Assembly: GCF_000972845.2 (NCBI RefSeq)
Contig: NC_040032.1
Location: 20,198,248-20,262,247 of the forward strand
Length of the DNA stretch: 64,000 nucleotides
Direction of reading: 5' to 3'
DNA from: Larimichthys crocea
Taxonomy: Eukaryota; Chordata; Actinopteri; Sciaenidae
In this document: piece by piece, positions 22,640-34,020 of the stretch
Layout of the letters: each line of letters starts with the position of its first letter
How positions within the stretch are numbered: the first letter of the stretch is position 1
Position numbers and translations under genes: made by a program
The notes under the pieces: generated by a model
Database searches by the model: none
What the model was told of the DNA's origin: nothing
The model's input: the letters and a program-made list of their open reading frames with translations, nothing else

Positions 22640-23070
22640 GCAATAGACAGTAAAAAACATGGATGTTGTATCTGGGACGTCACTCAGGCGACAGGTTTCT
22701 ATCTTAGCAGTGCTGATTCCACTAGTTCCCAACATGGGTATAGACGTGGATGGTGGGTGGTGCTGAGGTGAGCTGAATAAAGCCTGGGGGCTCAGACAGG
22801 CCGCTTGTAACTGCATCCACCTGTCAATCTAAATGGGTATGGGGTGTTGGTTAGCTCAGTTGGTAGAGCATCCGCCCCATGTATGAAGGGTCTGTCCTTG
22901 CCACACGTCCCAGGGCTCAGAACCAGCTTTTTATTATGCATAAATTTAAGACTTCATATAATTTGAACAGGTGAGTTATATAAATATTCACACTACAGTT
23001 GTAATGAATGTGAAAATTAGCTACAGAGACCAAAACCAAGACTTTTTTTTTTTAAATGTGTTTTGTGTAA
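22640..23070 (+). mobile_element. Composite teleost interspersed repeat, copy A
   Basis: Starts near ACAGTAAAAAACATGGATG, with GACGTCACTCAGGCGACAGG and CACCTGTCAATCTAAATGGG. After a tRNA-like insert it continues with TTATGCATAAATTTAAGAC, TTTGAACAGGTGAGTTATAT and GCTACAGAGACCAAAACC. The second half is clearly homologous to 39837-39935, so a dispersed family is shown within this window. I also recognise the arrangement as common in percomorph genomes. It carries no coding frame, so it is non-autonomous or a fossil; its transposon class is not known to me. Confidence 0.7.
22846..22925 (+). mobile_element. tRNA-like (SINE-type) sequence inside the composite repeat
   Basis: GGTTAGCTCAGTTGGTAGAG fits a tRNA D-arm and RNA polymerase III A box, followed by CATCCGCCCC. 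The B box expected about 35-40 bases downstream is degenerate (CCCAGGGCTCAGAACC rather than GGTTCGAATCC), and no acceptor stem can be paired. It is therefore not a functional tRNA gene but a tRNA-derived insert or SINE head. Confidence 0.6.
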
Positions 23071-24959
23071 CAAATCAAGGCAGCCATCTGCTGCTGGAGT
23101 GAAAATGTTTACCTTTGAGCTGTTGCAGAGCTTAACTTGGATTTGATGAAAAAAAAAGTGAAGCTTCTGGGCTTAATGTCTCCCAGGAGTCTTGATATAT
23201 TTCCTAATGAGAGCAGTTGCTGATGCTACGTTGTCAGGTGTCAGCGAAGAGGCCGCGCAAACATTTGTAAAATTGTCAGAGTCTCAGCATCTGTTGCATG
23301 TGTCGTGTTACAGATGCAGAGACGACGTGCATGAAGAGAAAGTGAGGGAGACAGAGAGGCTGCATGAGAGAGCAAGAAAATGTGCCTGAGAGATCCATTT
23401 ATAACGGGGGGAGAGAGAAAAAAGGTTGTGTCTCTGAGTCTGTAGAAGGCAGAAATATGTGTGAATAATCCAATCTGACCCAAAACTTAACGGCTGGCTT
23501 TTTTTAATGGGGAAGGATTTCTGGATCTGAACCCAGACATGCTAGTGCTGGCTAGACTTCTCCAGCGGTGAAGCCAATGTCTCTTTAAGTGGAAAAATAA
23601 AGGATTTAATAACACAAGTGAAAACTACTCTGCAAAGTAGGGTATTTTGTGAATGAAAGCTCGATGGACTATGAAGAGTATGGAGCCTTTCAGGCGCTAT
23701 GCTGCTATCAAGATTTCACCTTTTCATGGGAAATTACATAATGTGATTTTTTCTTTTTTTTAAATGGAACATAAACCAACAAGGACATGATCCCTCACCA
23801 GCTTCCCACACATTAACACAGCCAACTGTGTTGATCAGATTGCACAACAATGGACCTAAGAGGCCAGTATACTCCATCAGAACTACTACTCAGATGGTCG
23901 AATAGCTTCAGAAACCGCTTCCCCCCAACATCAGCGTGAGGCGGGACTCTGTGTCCAATCATTTCTCTAACTTTCTGCAACAGATGACTCGACATTCACA
24001 CCCACTTCATGCCATGATTAGCCAGCTGTTCTGTGCCATGGTTTGAACTTTTTTCTTAATCTCTCTTTTTTTCTTTCTTTACACAAGTATTTCTGTCAGT
24101 TTTCATGTGAACAACCCATCGCGACACTATTAATACTTTCCATGCGGAGTTGAAAATGTGAGCTGTTATCCACATATTTAAATGATAATGAAAGCAGCGA
24201 AAGCTGGTTTTGAATTGGGTGTAGATACTAGATTACAATACAATACATTGTACAAAAATGCCTTTTTTTCTAGTGTGCTTGTCGGATCATTGAACAGCAT
24301 CTAAAACCCCGGACTCCTTGCTTCCGACAATTTAACCTTCTGAAACTAAGAATACAACTTTTGCATCCATTTCATGTCGTCATCAGCTCTTTTTTTAAAA
24401 TTATTTTTCACACTACTTTCCCAGAACCACATTTTTAATTTCTTGCTCTTCACTTGTGTGACCATTTAGAACAGCTATTAACACTTTTGACCTTAGATGT
24501 GGTGTACGACACTTACATACAAACTAGTTTGTTTTAAGCATGCCTCAGCCTTTAATGCTGGCTAAGTGTTTAGTGCTCTGTGCCTCTCACACACCCAGAA
24601 TAATTACTTGACACCCAGTGTGTAAAGTTAAATGTGCAGTGTTTTTTAAATTAGCATCTCATCTAAGCTTTATTATTTACTACTAGAGTTATTACTAGTG
24701 AGTTTTTCTATTTATCATTGCACCTTTTATGAGAAGGTTGGTGAGAGAGAAAGATGTGACATTATTAATAAAGCCCATAAACGTGCCATATATGTCTTAC
24801 TTATTAAATTGGCTTTATAGCCATTATTTGACTCATTCAAGTCCTACCAATTTTGGGAAAATTGCTCAGTTTTTGTGCCATACACACTTAAAGACTGCTG
24901 TCTGTTTTAACTGTGTTTGGTTGTGTCTATTTTCTTAATTTAATAATCAATATATTTTG
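23071..24959. other. Intergenic DNA, no gene seen
   Basis: AT-rich, with short T-runs (23042-23055, 23748-23762). No gene or recognised repeat. Confidence 0.5.
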
Positions 24960-25062
24960 TGTGTATTATCTATTATTTTATTTGTACTCTCGACATCATT
25001 GCAAGTAAGGGCATGAACTCAGTGATTCCTTGAGATTTAAATAAAGGGTCAATGAATGAATG
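24960..25062 (+). mobile_element. Probable non-LTR retrotransposon 3' end with (TGAA)n tail
   Basis: TTTAAATAAAGGGTC followed by AATGAATGAATGAATC is the typical 3' terminus of fish LINE-type elements: a short poly(A)-signal-like sequence and then a simple-repeat tail. The upstream 100 bp (TGTACTCTCGACATCATTGC) fits this, but no reverse-transcriptase frame is readable. The family is not determined. Confidence 0.45.
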
Positions 25063-25065
25063 AAT

Positions 25066-25226
25066 CAGGATGTCTGGTTGCTGAGTGGTCGAGATGCATA
25101 CCACATAATCGCAACGTCCGCTGTTGAATTCCTGCCAGGCATCTTTGTTGCGTGTCACTCCGGTCTCTCTCTTTCTCTCCCTTCATTTCCTGTCTTTACA
25201 GCCACTATCAAATAAAGGCAAACATT
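25066..25226 (+). mobile_element. tRNA-derived SINE
   Basis: A degenerate tRNA-like head (GCTGAGTGGTCGAGATGCAT as A-box region, CTGTTGAATTCCTGCC as a mutated B box) is followed by the body seen in many percomorph SINEs: GTTGCGTGTCACTCC, a CT-rich tract and TTCCTGTCTTTACAGCCACT. It ends with ATCAAATAAAGGCAAA. It sits immediately after the (TGAA)n tail at 25062, so it probably inserted into that tail. Identification is from remembered family structure. Confidence 0.72.
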
Positions 25227-28200
25227 TTAACAATGCAAATAAATTATCATGTCATTTATTGCTATGTGAAAACCCTGCAACCCCAGATTTGGTCAGTGCT
25301 TTGTGCCAACATAAATTCCATGATCAGATCATCTTCTGTGGTTTGAGAAGCTTCCACCTCCTCTTTGGCTTAAGAAACCTTTTCAAAACTGGATAAACTG
25401 ACATAATGTTCAAGAGGTTTTTCAGCTAACAGCCATGTATTATGTGGTGGCAGAGAAAGAGAAGATAGAGAAGGTGTGAAAAAAAAAACAGACAGCAGAT
25501 GTCATCCGGGCAGGGGGTCTGTCTCATCCCTCCCCATTCAGATGACTTATTACCTCTCACTGTGTCTGTCTGACTCTCTTGTCTCTTTTCTCATGCTAAC
25601 TGGGCCTGCTAACATTTAGGTTAACATGGAGGACGTGCTCATGTGACAGAGCTGCAGAGGCGTTCATGGTCCCCAGTAACCTAGAGTTTATTTATTATAT
25701 TTAGTGTAAGTTGGTCGCGTAGGGTCCTGTTGTGTTGTGACAGGTCACGGCTCTGTGTATGTCAACACTCTAACACACCACAATGTACATCATAAACATT
25801 AAAAATATATTTCTGCTCTTTTAGACTTGAATTGATGCAGCATTGGGTGCCACGTGGTTAAAGTTCATATACCACACGCTGTACATGCTGTCCTTGGTTT
25901 GTTTCCAGCCAAGATGGTTGTTGATATTTTTAATTAATATGTATGTATGTCAGGTTTTAGGCAGGTTTTTAATGGTTCTGTTAGGGATTTGGTACAAAAC
26001 TGTGGAGAAATGTAGAAAAAACAAAACAGGTGGCATCATTCCTACCTGCTTCACTTACGTTTAAGTCATAATGAAACAGCTTGTTGAAAAGTGGCCAATG
26101 ATAAAAATAAAAGGAACACGGGGGAGGCAGACAAAAATCCGATCACTGATCAAAGTTATTCTTTATACCAATATGCAGTTTTTCAGGAGGAAAGAAAAAC
26201 TAGGGGGTTGATATAAATACATAACAAAACAATGTTTATTATTACTGGTATATGAAGACATTATAAACATATGAGGAAAGATATTTTTCCATTGTGAACT
26301 CAAAGTTGCAGGCAGCAACAGCACTTTGTGGCTGGCAGAGACAGGTCATTAGGATTTTGTCATCAGAAAGATAAAACTTGGTGATAAAGTGGTGACAGAC
26401 AGGCACTTAAATGAACTTTAAGTGCATATACTAAAACCCACAGACATTAATCAAACAGTATAGAATAAGTAACATTATTTTTTCAGTAACTTTTGCATCC
26501 ATTCCACCATCTTACTATAAGACATTTTAGGAGTCTTTATGGTATACATTTGCACAAATGCAAATAGTGATAAATTGTACATTACAGAAGAGTGCAGCTT
26601 CAGGTTGATTTGCACATGGCTCTTTGGTCTGCTGCACCATCGTGACGCCCTCGCTCAGCGGTTTTTAGGAACTCTGTTTCATGTCTGTTAGTGCTTCAGC
26701 GACCACATCACAGCTCCATCCACACATGGCAGAGAGGTTTCAGAGCCATGACCATGTGTGAGCTGCAGTAATTGGTGGTGGGTGGTAATTGCCAAGGCGT
26801 CACCAAGCGGGTGTGTTTGTATGTATATAGGATGTGTGTGTTCGTGTGTGTGTACTGTGTCTCCACAGTGTCTCGAGGTCTCTGCTCTCTCTAAGCTGCT
26901 GACAGTTCCCCATTAGACACTTCATTACTGTCAGAGCAGCAGAAACAAACCATCCAGCACTCGCCTTTTACGCTCCTCTCTCTCCCTCTCAGAAGTGGAC
27001 GTTTAAAAAGTGATTGTAATGTTCCTGAGGACATCAACGGGAACAAGGCAGAGCCTGTGTGAACACAGTCAATGTGAACATGATCACAGGATGTATGTAA
27101 CATTCACTGCAGAATCAGCAGGAGTCATGTTATTGTAATCTCTTCATTCTTTTTCGCTCACATCTGCCCACTCTGCTTGTCTGTTTTGGTCTAGAAAATG
27201 AAAGGAGAGACCAGGGAAGGGATCATCTTTATGTAGAAGACATATTCTTTATCCAATACTTTATTTGGATAGTCAGTCGACAGATAATTTATAAAGTATG
27301 TGCAACATTTTAACTGTTTCACTTCGTCTGCAGATGTTTAACAGATTATGTAGACAGTATATGTGAACATTCATGAACATACGCCAAGATGTTGGTTGTG
27401 CCTAAGCTAACCAAACTTTTACTACACTGGTTTAATATCAGAAAATTGCTTTATTTGTTGAAGTTGAATCGTTGAATCTCATCTAATAAAGTGCTGAAGC
27501 ACTCTTATCCTTTACTTAAAAAAAAAACACTTTATATAACATATAAAATATGTTTTGCTATATCCTATCCAACAGTATATACAGGTACAGCACAATTGTC
27601 AGTTAATCATTAGTTCATTGACAGAAAATTAACTGGCAACAAATAAACAACTTCTCAAATGTGAAGATTTGCAGCATTTTCCTTTTTAATCATTTTGAGG
27701 TTTGCTAATAAAACAAGCATTGTGAAATGTGTTTTCTGAAAACCAAACAATCAATCAATTCATAGAGAAACTAATCAGGAAATTAATCCATGATTTAAAT
27801 ACTCATAACTTGCAGTCTCATACAAAAAAACAATAGTTCACAATGAGCTTCAACAGTAAAATCCTGTTTTTGCATGAATGATAATCATAAAAAAATGTAC
27901 CTTTCTGACCTTTCTTTCATTTTTGATCCAGTTGTTACTGTTTTTCAGTGTCCGCTGGTGTTGACCATACTTCATACATTCAGCCAAAAGTGAAAATAAA
28001 GAAATGAACTCGCCAGTATTTTAATGCATCAACTAATAGTCACACAACCGCATGAGGCTCCATCTACATGGAAAGCACAGCGGGTGAGGAGGTTGTGGTG
28101 GACAGATATTTCAGCTTTCAGGAAATCCAAAACCACTGCAGGGTTGTTTTGTGATTAAACTGAATCACTTGTCAGTCGGATCACACAAGGTCAAAGCCAT

Positions 28201-29732
28201 TTATTCAATAAATATGTTTCTGTAACTATTTAATACATACTTCCATCCCTTGCAAACATTTTGTAGGTATTGAAGAAACTGAATATTGATTTCTGGTATT
28301 TCCTTTCACCTTTTGTAACTCAATAGATGATAATTCAATAAACAACATTTGAAGCTACGGCTGTAACATGCCAAAATATTTGCTGGACTTAATGGCAGGA
28401 AATAGAGCAGAATTAAAAAAATAAATGGCTTTCAGTCTAAAAATTGGACACTGCTCTTAGGATACTTTTCTGCAGACTCGATGTTTATAACCTTTGCCTT
28501 ATTTGCTCACATAAGGTTTTCTTTTAATTATATCTTCAGTGTGCCTTAACAATCCCCTGGACTTGGATACTTAATTTTTGTTTTGTTAGGTAACCAAAAA
28601 CAGATTTTTAAACGTAGTGTTCAGATGTTTGGACTCCGTTGAGTTCTCTCCTTCCAGTTTCATGAATACAGGCTTTGACTTCCAAAATCAACGAGAAAAT
28701 GTGCAAATAGACAAAACACAAGCAAATTAACAACAATGAGAATGACATCTTCACCACTATGACATTACATTTGGAAGAAAACTGTTTCTAGGAGGTTACA
28801 GACCATTCGACATCCAATAAACAACTGTCAGCATCAACAGTGTGAGCTGTAGGCATGTTTTACACTAGTATTGTGTGATGATGTACACGTGGACAGTTTG
28901 CTCAAAAACAACAATGGTGGCTGGTTAGTGTAGATCCTGCTTGCATCAGTTACATCAGAACTAGAGAGTATTTCTTGGATGAGAGATCCATACTCATGAC
29001 ACAAGAGTTTGACTATGTTATATGGTTTGTCGAGTTGATCTGATCTTGATCTATCGGTTGAAGTTTGCCAATGATAAATAATGATAGATAGGTGGTTTAT
29101 CCGATCACCTGGCCTGAATTCTTTTGAAATGAAGACTTCTTGGTTTTGTGTCTTGGGCCTTATTTTTAGACAAGTCTCTCACACTTCTTCCCACAGCGGC
29201 ACTGATGTATGGATGTTTTCATCCATTGTAAAATTCTCATTTTCTACTATATCTGTGCATCGATATCACGATATAGGTGAGGTTAGAGAGGTTTAGTTGA
29301 GGGTTGTGGTTACAGTTGACAAAAATACCAGTTCTGTGGTGTGGATCTGTGACAGGACGAGAACTCTGGTTTGCTTCAAGGGCACACTACTTCCCACAGC
29401 GGCACTGATCATGTACAGGACGAACTATAAATCACCCACCGTGGAAGTAATTTTCAGGGATGTGTTCCAACCTCCAGTCACCTAACAGTGTCTATTCAGA
29501 AAGTGAAAAAGAACTGATAAAAAATGAAATTGTTGGCTGCCGTGACTTGAACTCAGTCCTTTACTTCCTCCTCTCTGTCTTCCAAGTAAACTCACTGTGA
29601 CTGTTATCAGGCTAATTATCAGATCTGTTCTTCCTCTCCACCTCATCTCTCCTGCAGGAAAACAGGAAGGCAGGATTAGAGCGACGCGCTGCGCTGAGAT
29701 CCGGAGAGGCCGGACGAGTCGCCGGGTGGAAT
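25227..29732. other. Intergenic DNA, no gene seen
   Basis: 4.5 kb of AT-rich sequence. It contains short TG-rich patches (26810-26860), A-rich runs and a 27-bp imperfect direct repeat near 29.2-29.4 kb. No frame longer than about 90 codons, no tRNA, and no repeat family I recognise. Confidence 0.5.
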
Positions 29733-29756
29733 GCACACACACACACACACACACAC

Positions 29757-29799
<43 letters not shown>

Positions 29800-29860
29800 A
29801 GTCACTGACTACACAATCTACACTTTCTCTGAATCTCTCTCTCTCACACACACACACACC
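29733..29860. repeat. (CA)n-(GA)n compound microsatellite cluster
   Basis: (CA)n at 29733-29756 runs directly into (GA)n at 29757-29794, followed by short (CT)n and (CA)n tracts at 29836-29860. Confidence 0.95.
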
Positions 29861-30304
29861 CATTAAATCCATTAAGTAATCATGAGCAAACAAATAGTAC
29901 AGACAGCTCGGGGAAAACTCATCCTATCGTGGATCTAATAAAAAAAAAAGTCACGGGGCGAGGATGACGAGGAGAGAGCCAACAAACAATAAGGGCCTCA
30001 GACTGCAGCCAAGAACGCCACAGTAACGTTTACGACCTGCATTAGGGTTGAGACCCAGTCATTATGAGGAAGAAGTGCTCATTATAGCCTTTTATGGGAG
30101 GAAACAAATAGTCTCCTGTGACTCGCATTTTTGTTGAAATGCAAAGAAGCAAAACAACGTGTTAAAAAGAAAAAAAAAATCGTGGCTGTAGTTGGTCGAG
30201 AAAACACGCAAAGTTATCTTGGACAGATATCTGTGACCTTGAGAGGCGGTAATTGAGCGGAAAGGGGATGTAAAACATCCGCTGTTGGGGTTTAGTGTGA
30301 CTGT

Positions 30305-30305
<1 letters not shown>

Positions 30306-30366
<61 letters not shown>

Positions 30367-30377
30367 TGGCAGCAGTG
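30306..30377. repeat. (CA)n-(CAG)n compound microsatellite
   Basis: About 20 CA units (30306-30347) pass into six CAG units (30347-30366) and a degenerate continuation. The CAG tract lies outside any gene seen here. Confidence 0.94.
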
Positions 30378-30545
30378 TTAGTCCCAGGCTGGCCTCTCTC
30401 TGGCATTATCTCATAGCCTGAGCACTCCCGCTGCCTCTGAGGCCGGCCAGCTCCACACACAGAAGCATTACGTGCATCTGCCTCGCATTAATCGGCAAAT
30501 TATAGAAAAACTGCGCGTCAAAAGACATTACTGAGGGCAAAGGGG

Positions 30546-31644
30546 TGAGGTGATGGGATCTACTCACACAATACAACCTTGCACACTATATACTGTACTT
30601 CATTTACATTCACATTCAGCACAGTGAAAGCTCTTTTGGAGTTTTTTTTTTTTCTTTGTATCGTTTGTTTCATGCTACAGTTTTTTTTAATTATTTTAGG
30701 TTTTTGTAAACTCTAAACTGTACTCATACGACATAAGAACATAGTTTCCTACATTTGTCTATTTCTGTGCTCAAATTTATTTTACAGCTTCACATTGATA
30801 AATAATAGTTTAAATAGGTCACAAGGGCCCCACTTCCACGTTCACAGCCACCTACTTTGCTGGGGGGCCCCCGTGACGCCTGTTGCCACGGATACCATTC
30901 AAAGCTACAACCACCACATCCAGCAGCTAATAAGAAATTCACATGACCTCATCCCAGTGCAGGTGGTTTCTGTGCCATTTCTTTACACTGACTGCAGAGT
31001 ACAGAGAGAAAAAAAAATCAGCAGGAAGTTACAGATATTAGTCAGTGCTGACAGATCAATACATTCAGTGAAAAATAGTTTGTGCGAAGAGGAACCTGCA
31101 TGATGAACCAGGCGACACCACGTTGTAAAAACACACACTTTGTGTTTACTTAACAAACAAATCTTTGCTGGTCTGCACTGATACCTGCTTCTAGGAAATA
31201 AGCCACAGCCGTGCACTTTCACCTGCTTTGTCCTGCCAACTCACCTAACTAACTGCCAGTGATTGAAATGAGGACATTACAACTTTAAACAGCATCATGA
31301 ACTCAAGATTAACTTACTTTAAACACTGCAGGCGGTGACTGACGGACACGTTTTCCCCTTCGGTCTCACTGTAGCTCCATGCACTCGCTGCTGAAGCCGT
31401 TCAGCCCAACAAACTGTCTGAGGACTTTGGCAAGACTCACTGCTGGTTGATAGTTGGACTATTGATAGCGTCAGTGATAGAGTCATTTAATAGTTGTATT
31501 GTAAATAAATTTTGATTCTGGGGGGATTTTATTCCTGTATCAGATGTTTGACAGCTTAAAGTTGATAGTCCTTAGGCCACCTATGTATCTCATTTTTGTT
31601 TGTTTAGTGGAAACATAATACACGAATAAAGGAGGGGAGGGGGT
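30546..31644. other. Intergenic DNA left of the suspect duplication
   Basis: AT-rich unique sequence, apparently normal quality. A G-rich run (GGAGGGGAGGGGGTG) at 31631-31645 lies exactly at the start of the duplicated segment. Confidence 0.5.
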
Positions 31645-34020
31645 GTCACTATATTGATAATAAACATGAAATATTGATATTGCATTATCCACTTACGACA
31701 ATATTGTGTAAATAAGCCTCTTACATCATTTCTGTTTCTTTCTGTCCATGCGTTCTTCCTGATGCGTTGTTGATTCACGCTCCAGCATAGTTCCACATGG
31801 TCAGTGTACAGTCGAGTATAATTAATTTGCTAGAAAAGAGACAAAACACACAATAAAGGTTAGAGATGAATTTGACTGGGATTTCTGTTGCTGATTGATA
31901 TCATGAAAAGGATATGTATATAATATGAATATAATTACTGAGAATTGTTTTGGCTTAATCATGTAGTGTGACTGCCCTGTGTCACAAAACACCCACAGGC
32001 ACAAAAATAATTAACGTACATGCATTCTTTTCCCTTAGTACAACACACCAGTGAATGTGCCCTGCCTTTATATTTACAGGTCCAGACAAGGTCCCGGACA
32101 ACATTATTTAATTAACATTAAAATCTCCTGACATTATTCTTCCATTGAGACATGCCTGCTTCCTCCTGGCCCATTTTCAGCTTCCATTTCTTAGCCCTGC
32201 ATCCTTCATTCCCTCCACTCCTTTTTGAAACAAAATCTGGATTTCTTTTCTTCTTCTTTTTTTGGAAAGCTTCAGGAAGCCTGTGATCTTTGCCCTAAAC
32301 CTGCACTGTCTTTAATTGTTTTTGAATCTCAAATCTTTACAAACCTCACAGATGGCAGATACTTTAAATCTTGTTCTGTGACATCTGTTAATCTGAATGT
32401 GATGTTCATGCAGTGGTTTGGTTTTTCCCACAGCGCCCCTTGAAGTGAATGAATCTTGTCGTATCAAACTTATGATCATTGCTGAATGTTGACACGTAAA
32501 AGCGAGTTATGCAAAGTCTCATTTGTGGTTCTCCAAAATCTAGTCAGAGGTCTGTATTTCAGCCTTATCTTTGTTGAGATAAATAATTACACTCTCTCCA
32601 CTCTGGAAAACCAGTGTCATGCTTCACTGCTGCTCTCTCACAGACAAACATCCAGTGTCTCTGTGTAACCACCGAATGTTTCCGTGGTCAGATCTCCCCC
32701 TCCCTCCCACTCTCAGATATTTCTGTAATGAATAAACTTTCTCACCTCTGACATTCACTCTCAAAGAGTTTGTGTTGTCAGCACTTATGGTTTACCCAGC
32801 ATCCCGCGGATCTGACTCAGTCTCTGACTCTCTTTCTCATTAGGTTTGGAAATATCACTTTGCTGCTAAAATCTTTTAGATATTTAGTTAGTTGTGTTGC
32901 TGCTTCGTAAATTGCATACGATTTTAAAAACCTAAGGAAGTGACACAATTCAACAGGGGTGAATTACAGGGGTCATTACAACGCGAAAGAACAAAAAAAC
33001 TTTTGAGTTTTGTCTGTTCTTGTTTAGGATTCGTTATCTTGGTCAGAGAATTAACATCTCACAAAAAAAGTTGAGCTGCATTAAATGTGAAATTTTTGCA
33101 AATATAGACAATCACAAAGATTGAGTTATTACACTGAGGTTTAGAATAACTAGTTAGTTGGAGAAAGACTGGGGGTTTTTTATCATATGACTTGTGGTAG
33201 TGGCAGTTCTTTTACAGTGTACAGTTATTTCAAGTAAAATACTAAATGTATTTAAGTTTGCAATGCATAAAAAACATCAGCCAAAAAGTTAGAGCATACT
33301 ATTTTTTTGACCGTTAAGGAGCCTCTGCAGGCCGCTTAATAGCACCAAACTGTTGTGTGGAGAGCATTTGAGACAATACATATATATAGATATCTCTTAT
33401 CTATATATATATATATATATATATATTATATTATATAAATATATATATCTATTATATATATATTATACTACAGATAGAATCTTTAATTCCCTATTCTTCC
33501 CTCGGGTATCAGAGGGGCAAGTATTATTTCAAACTTTCACTAAATAGTAAAAGTTTTTTCCATCACTTTGTGTTACATCGTGGTTTTTAATCTGGCATTT
33601 AATTATTGTTGGCATGTAACCTTTTGCATCAAAACCACAATATTACAGCACTAAAATGCCTTGTAAAAGCTTCGGATACATAACCATTTTTTTTTTTTTA
33701 ATCATGAGTCCAAGACTTACAGGCATTGCGTGACTGTCATGAATCTTGTCTTGGTATGGTCATTTCATATGTGAAGTTGCAAACACTATAAACTATCATC
33801 TCCTCACTCCCTGATGAGGGCAAACTGTTAATTAAGTGAGGTTGTGAAACTGAAAGACTAACAAAAAAAAAAAAAAAAATCTTGATGCAACACACATAGA
33901 ATAAAGACAATATTAACTCGTAATCGGCCACTTTGCTCGGGTGTAACGCGACAGTCTCTGGGGTCGGTGGATTGCGGGATAGTCACACTGAGGGTTACGA
34001 AAATCCATACTTTCTTGGCG
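31645..34020. repeat. Direct duplicate, copy 1 (noisy; likely assembly artefact)
   Basis: Nearly the same sequence recurs at 36664-39070. Both start GTCACTATATTGATAATAAA and can be followed to CTTTCTTGGC. Many differences are one- or two-base insertions and deletions (for example CACGTAAAAGCG against CACGTAAAATGCG, and CATGCATTC against CATTGCATTC). There is also a 15-bp difference near 31751 and a different AT microsatellite (33376-33466). This pattern is typical of unpolished long reads rather than old evolutionary divergence. Similarity decays after about 33910. No gene lies within. Confidence 0.85.

Noticed and set aside
22846..22925. Functional tRNA gene
   Set aside because: The A box is good but the B box, T-arm and acceptor stem do not fold; it sits inside a dispersed repeat.
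30347..30377. CAG repeat as a polyglutamine coding tract
   Set aside because: It continues a (CA)n microsatellite and no exon frame extends on either side.
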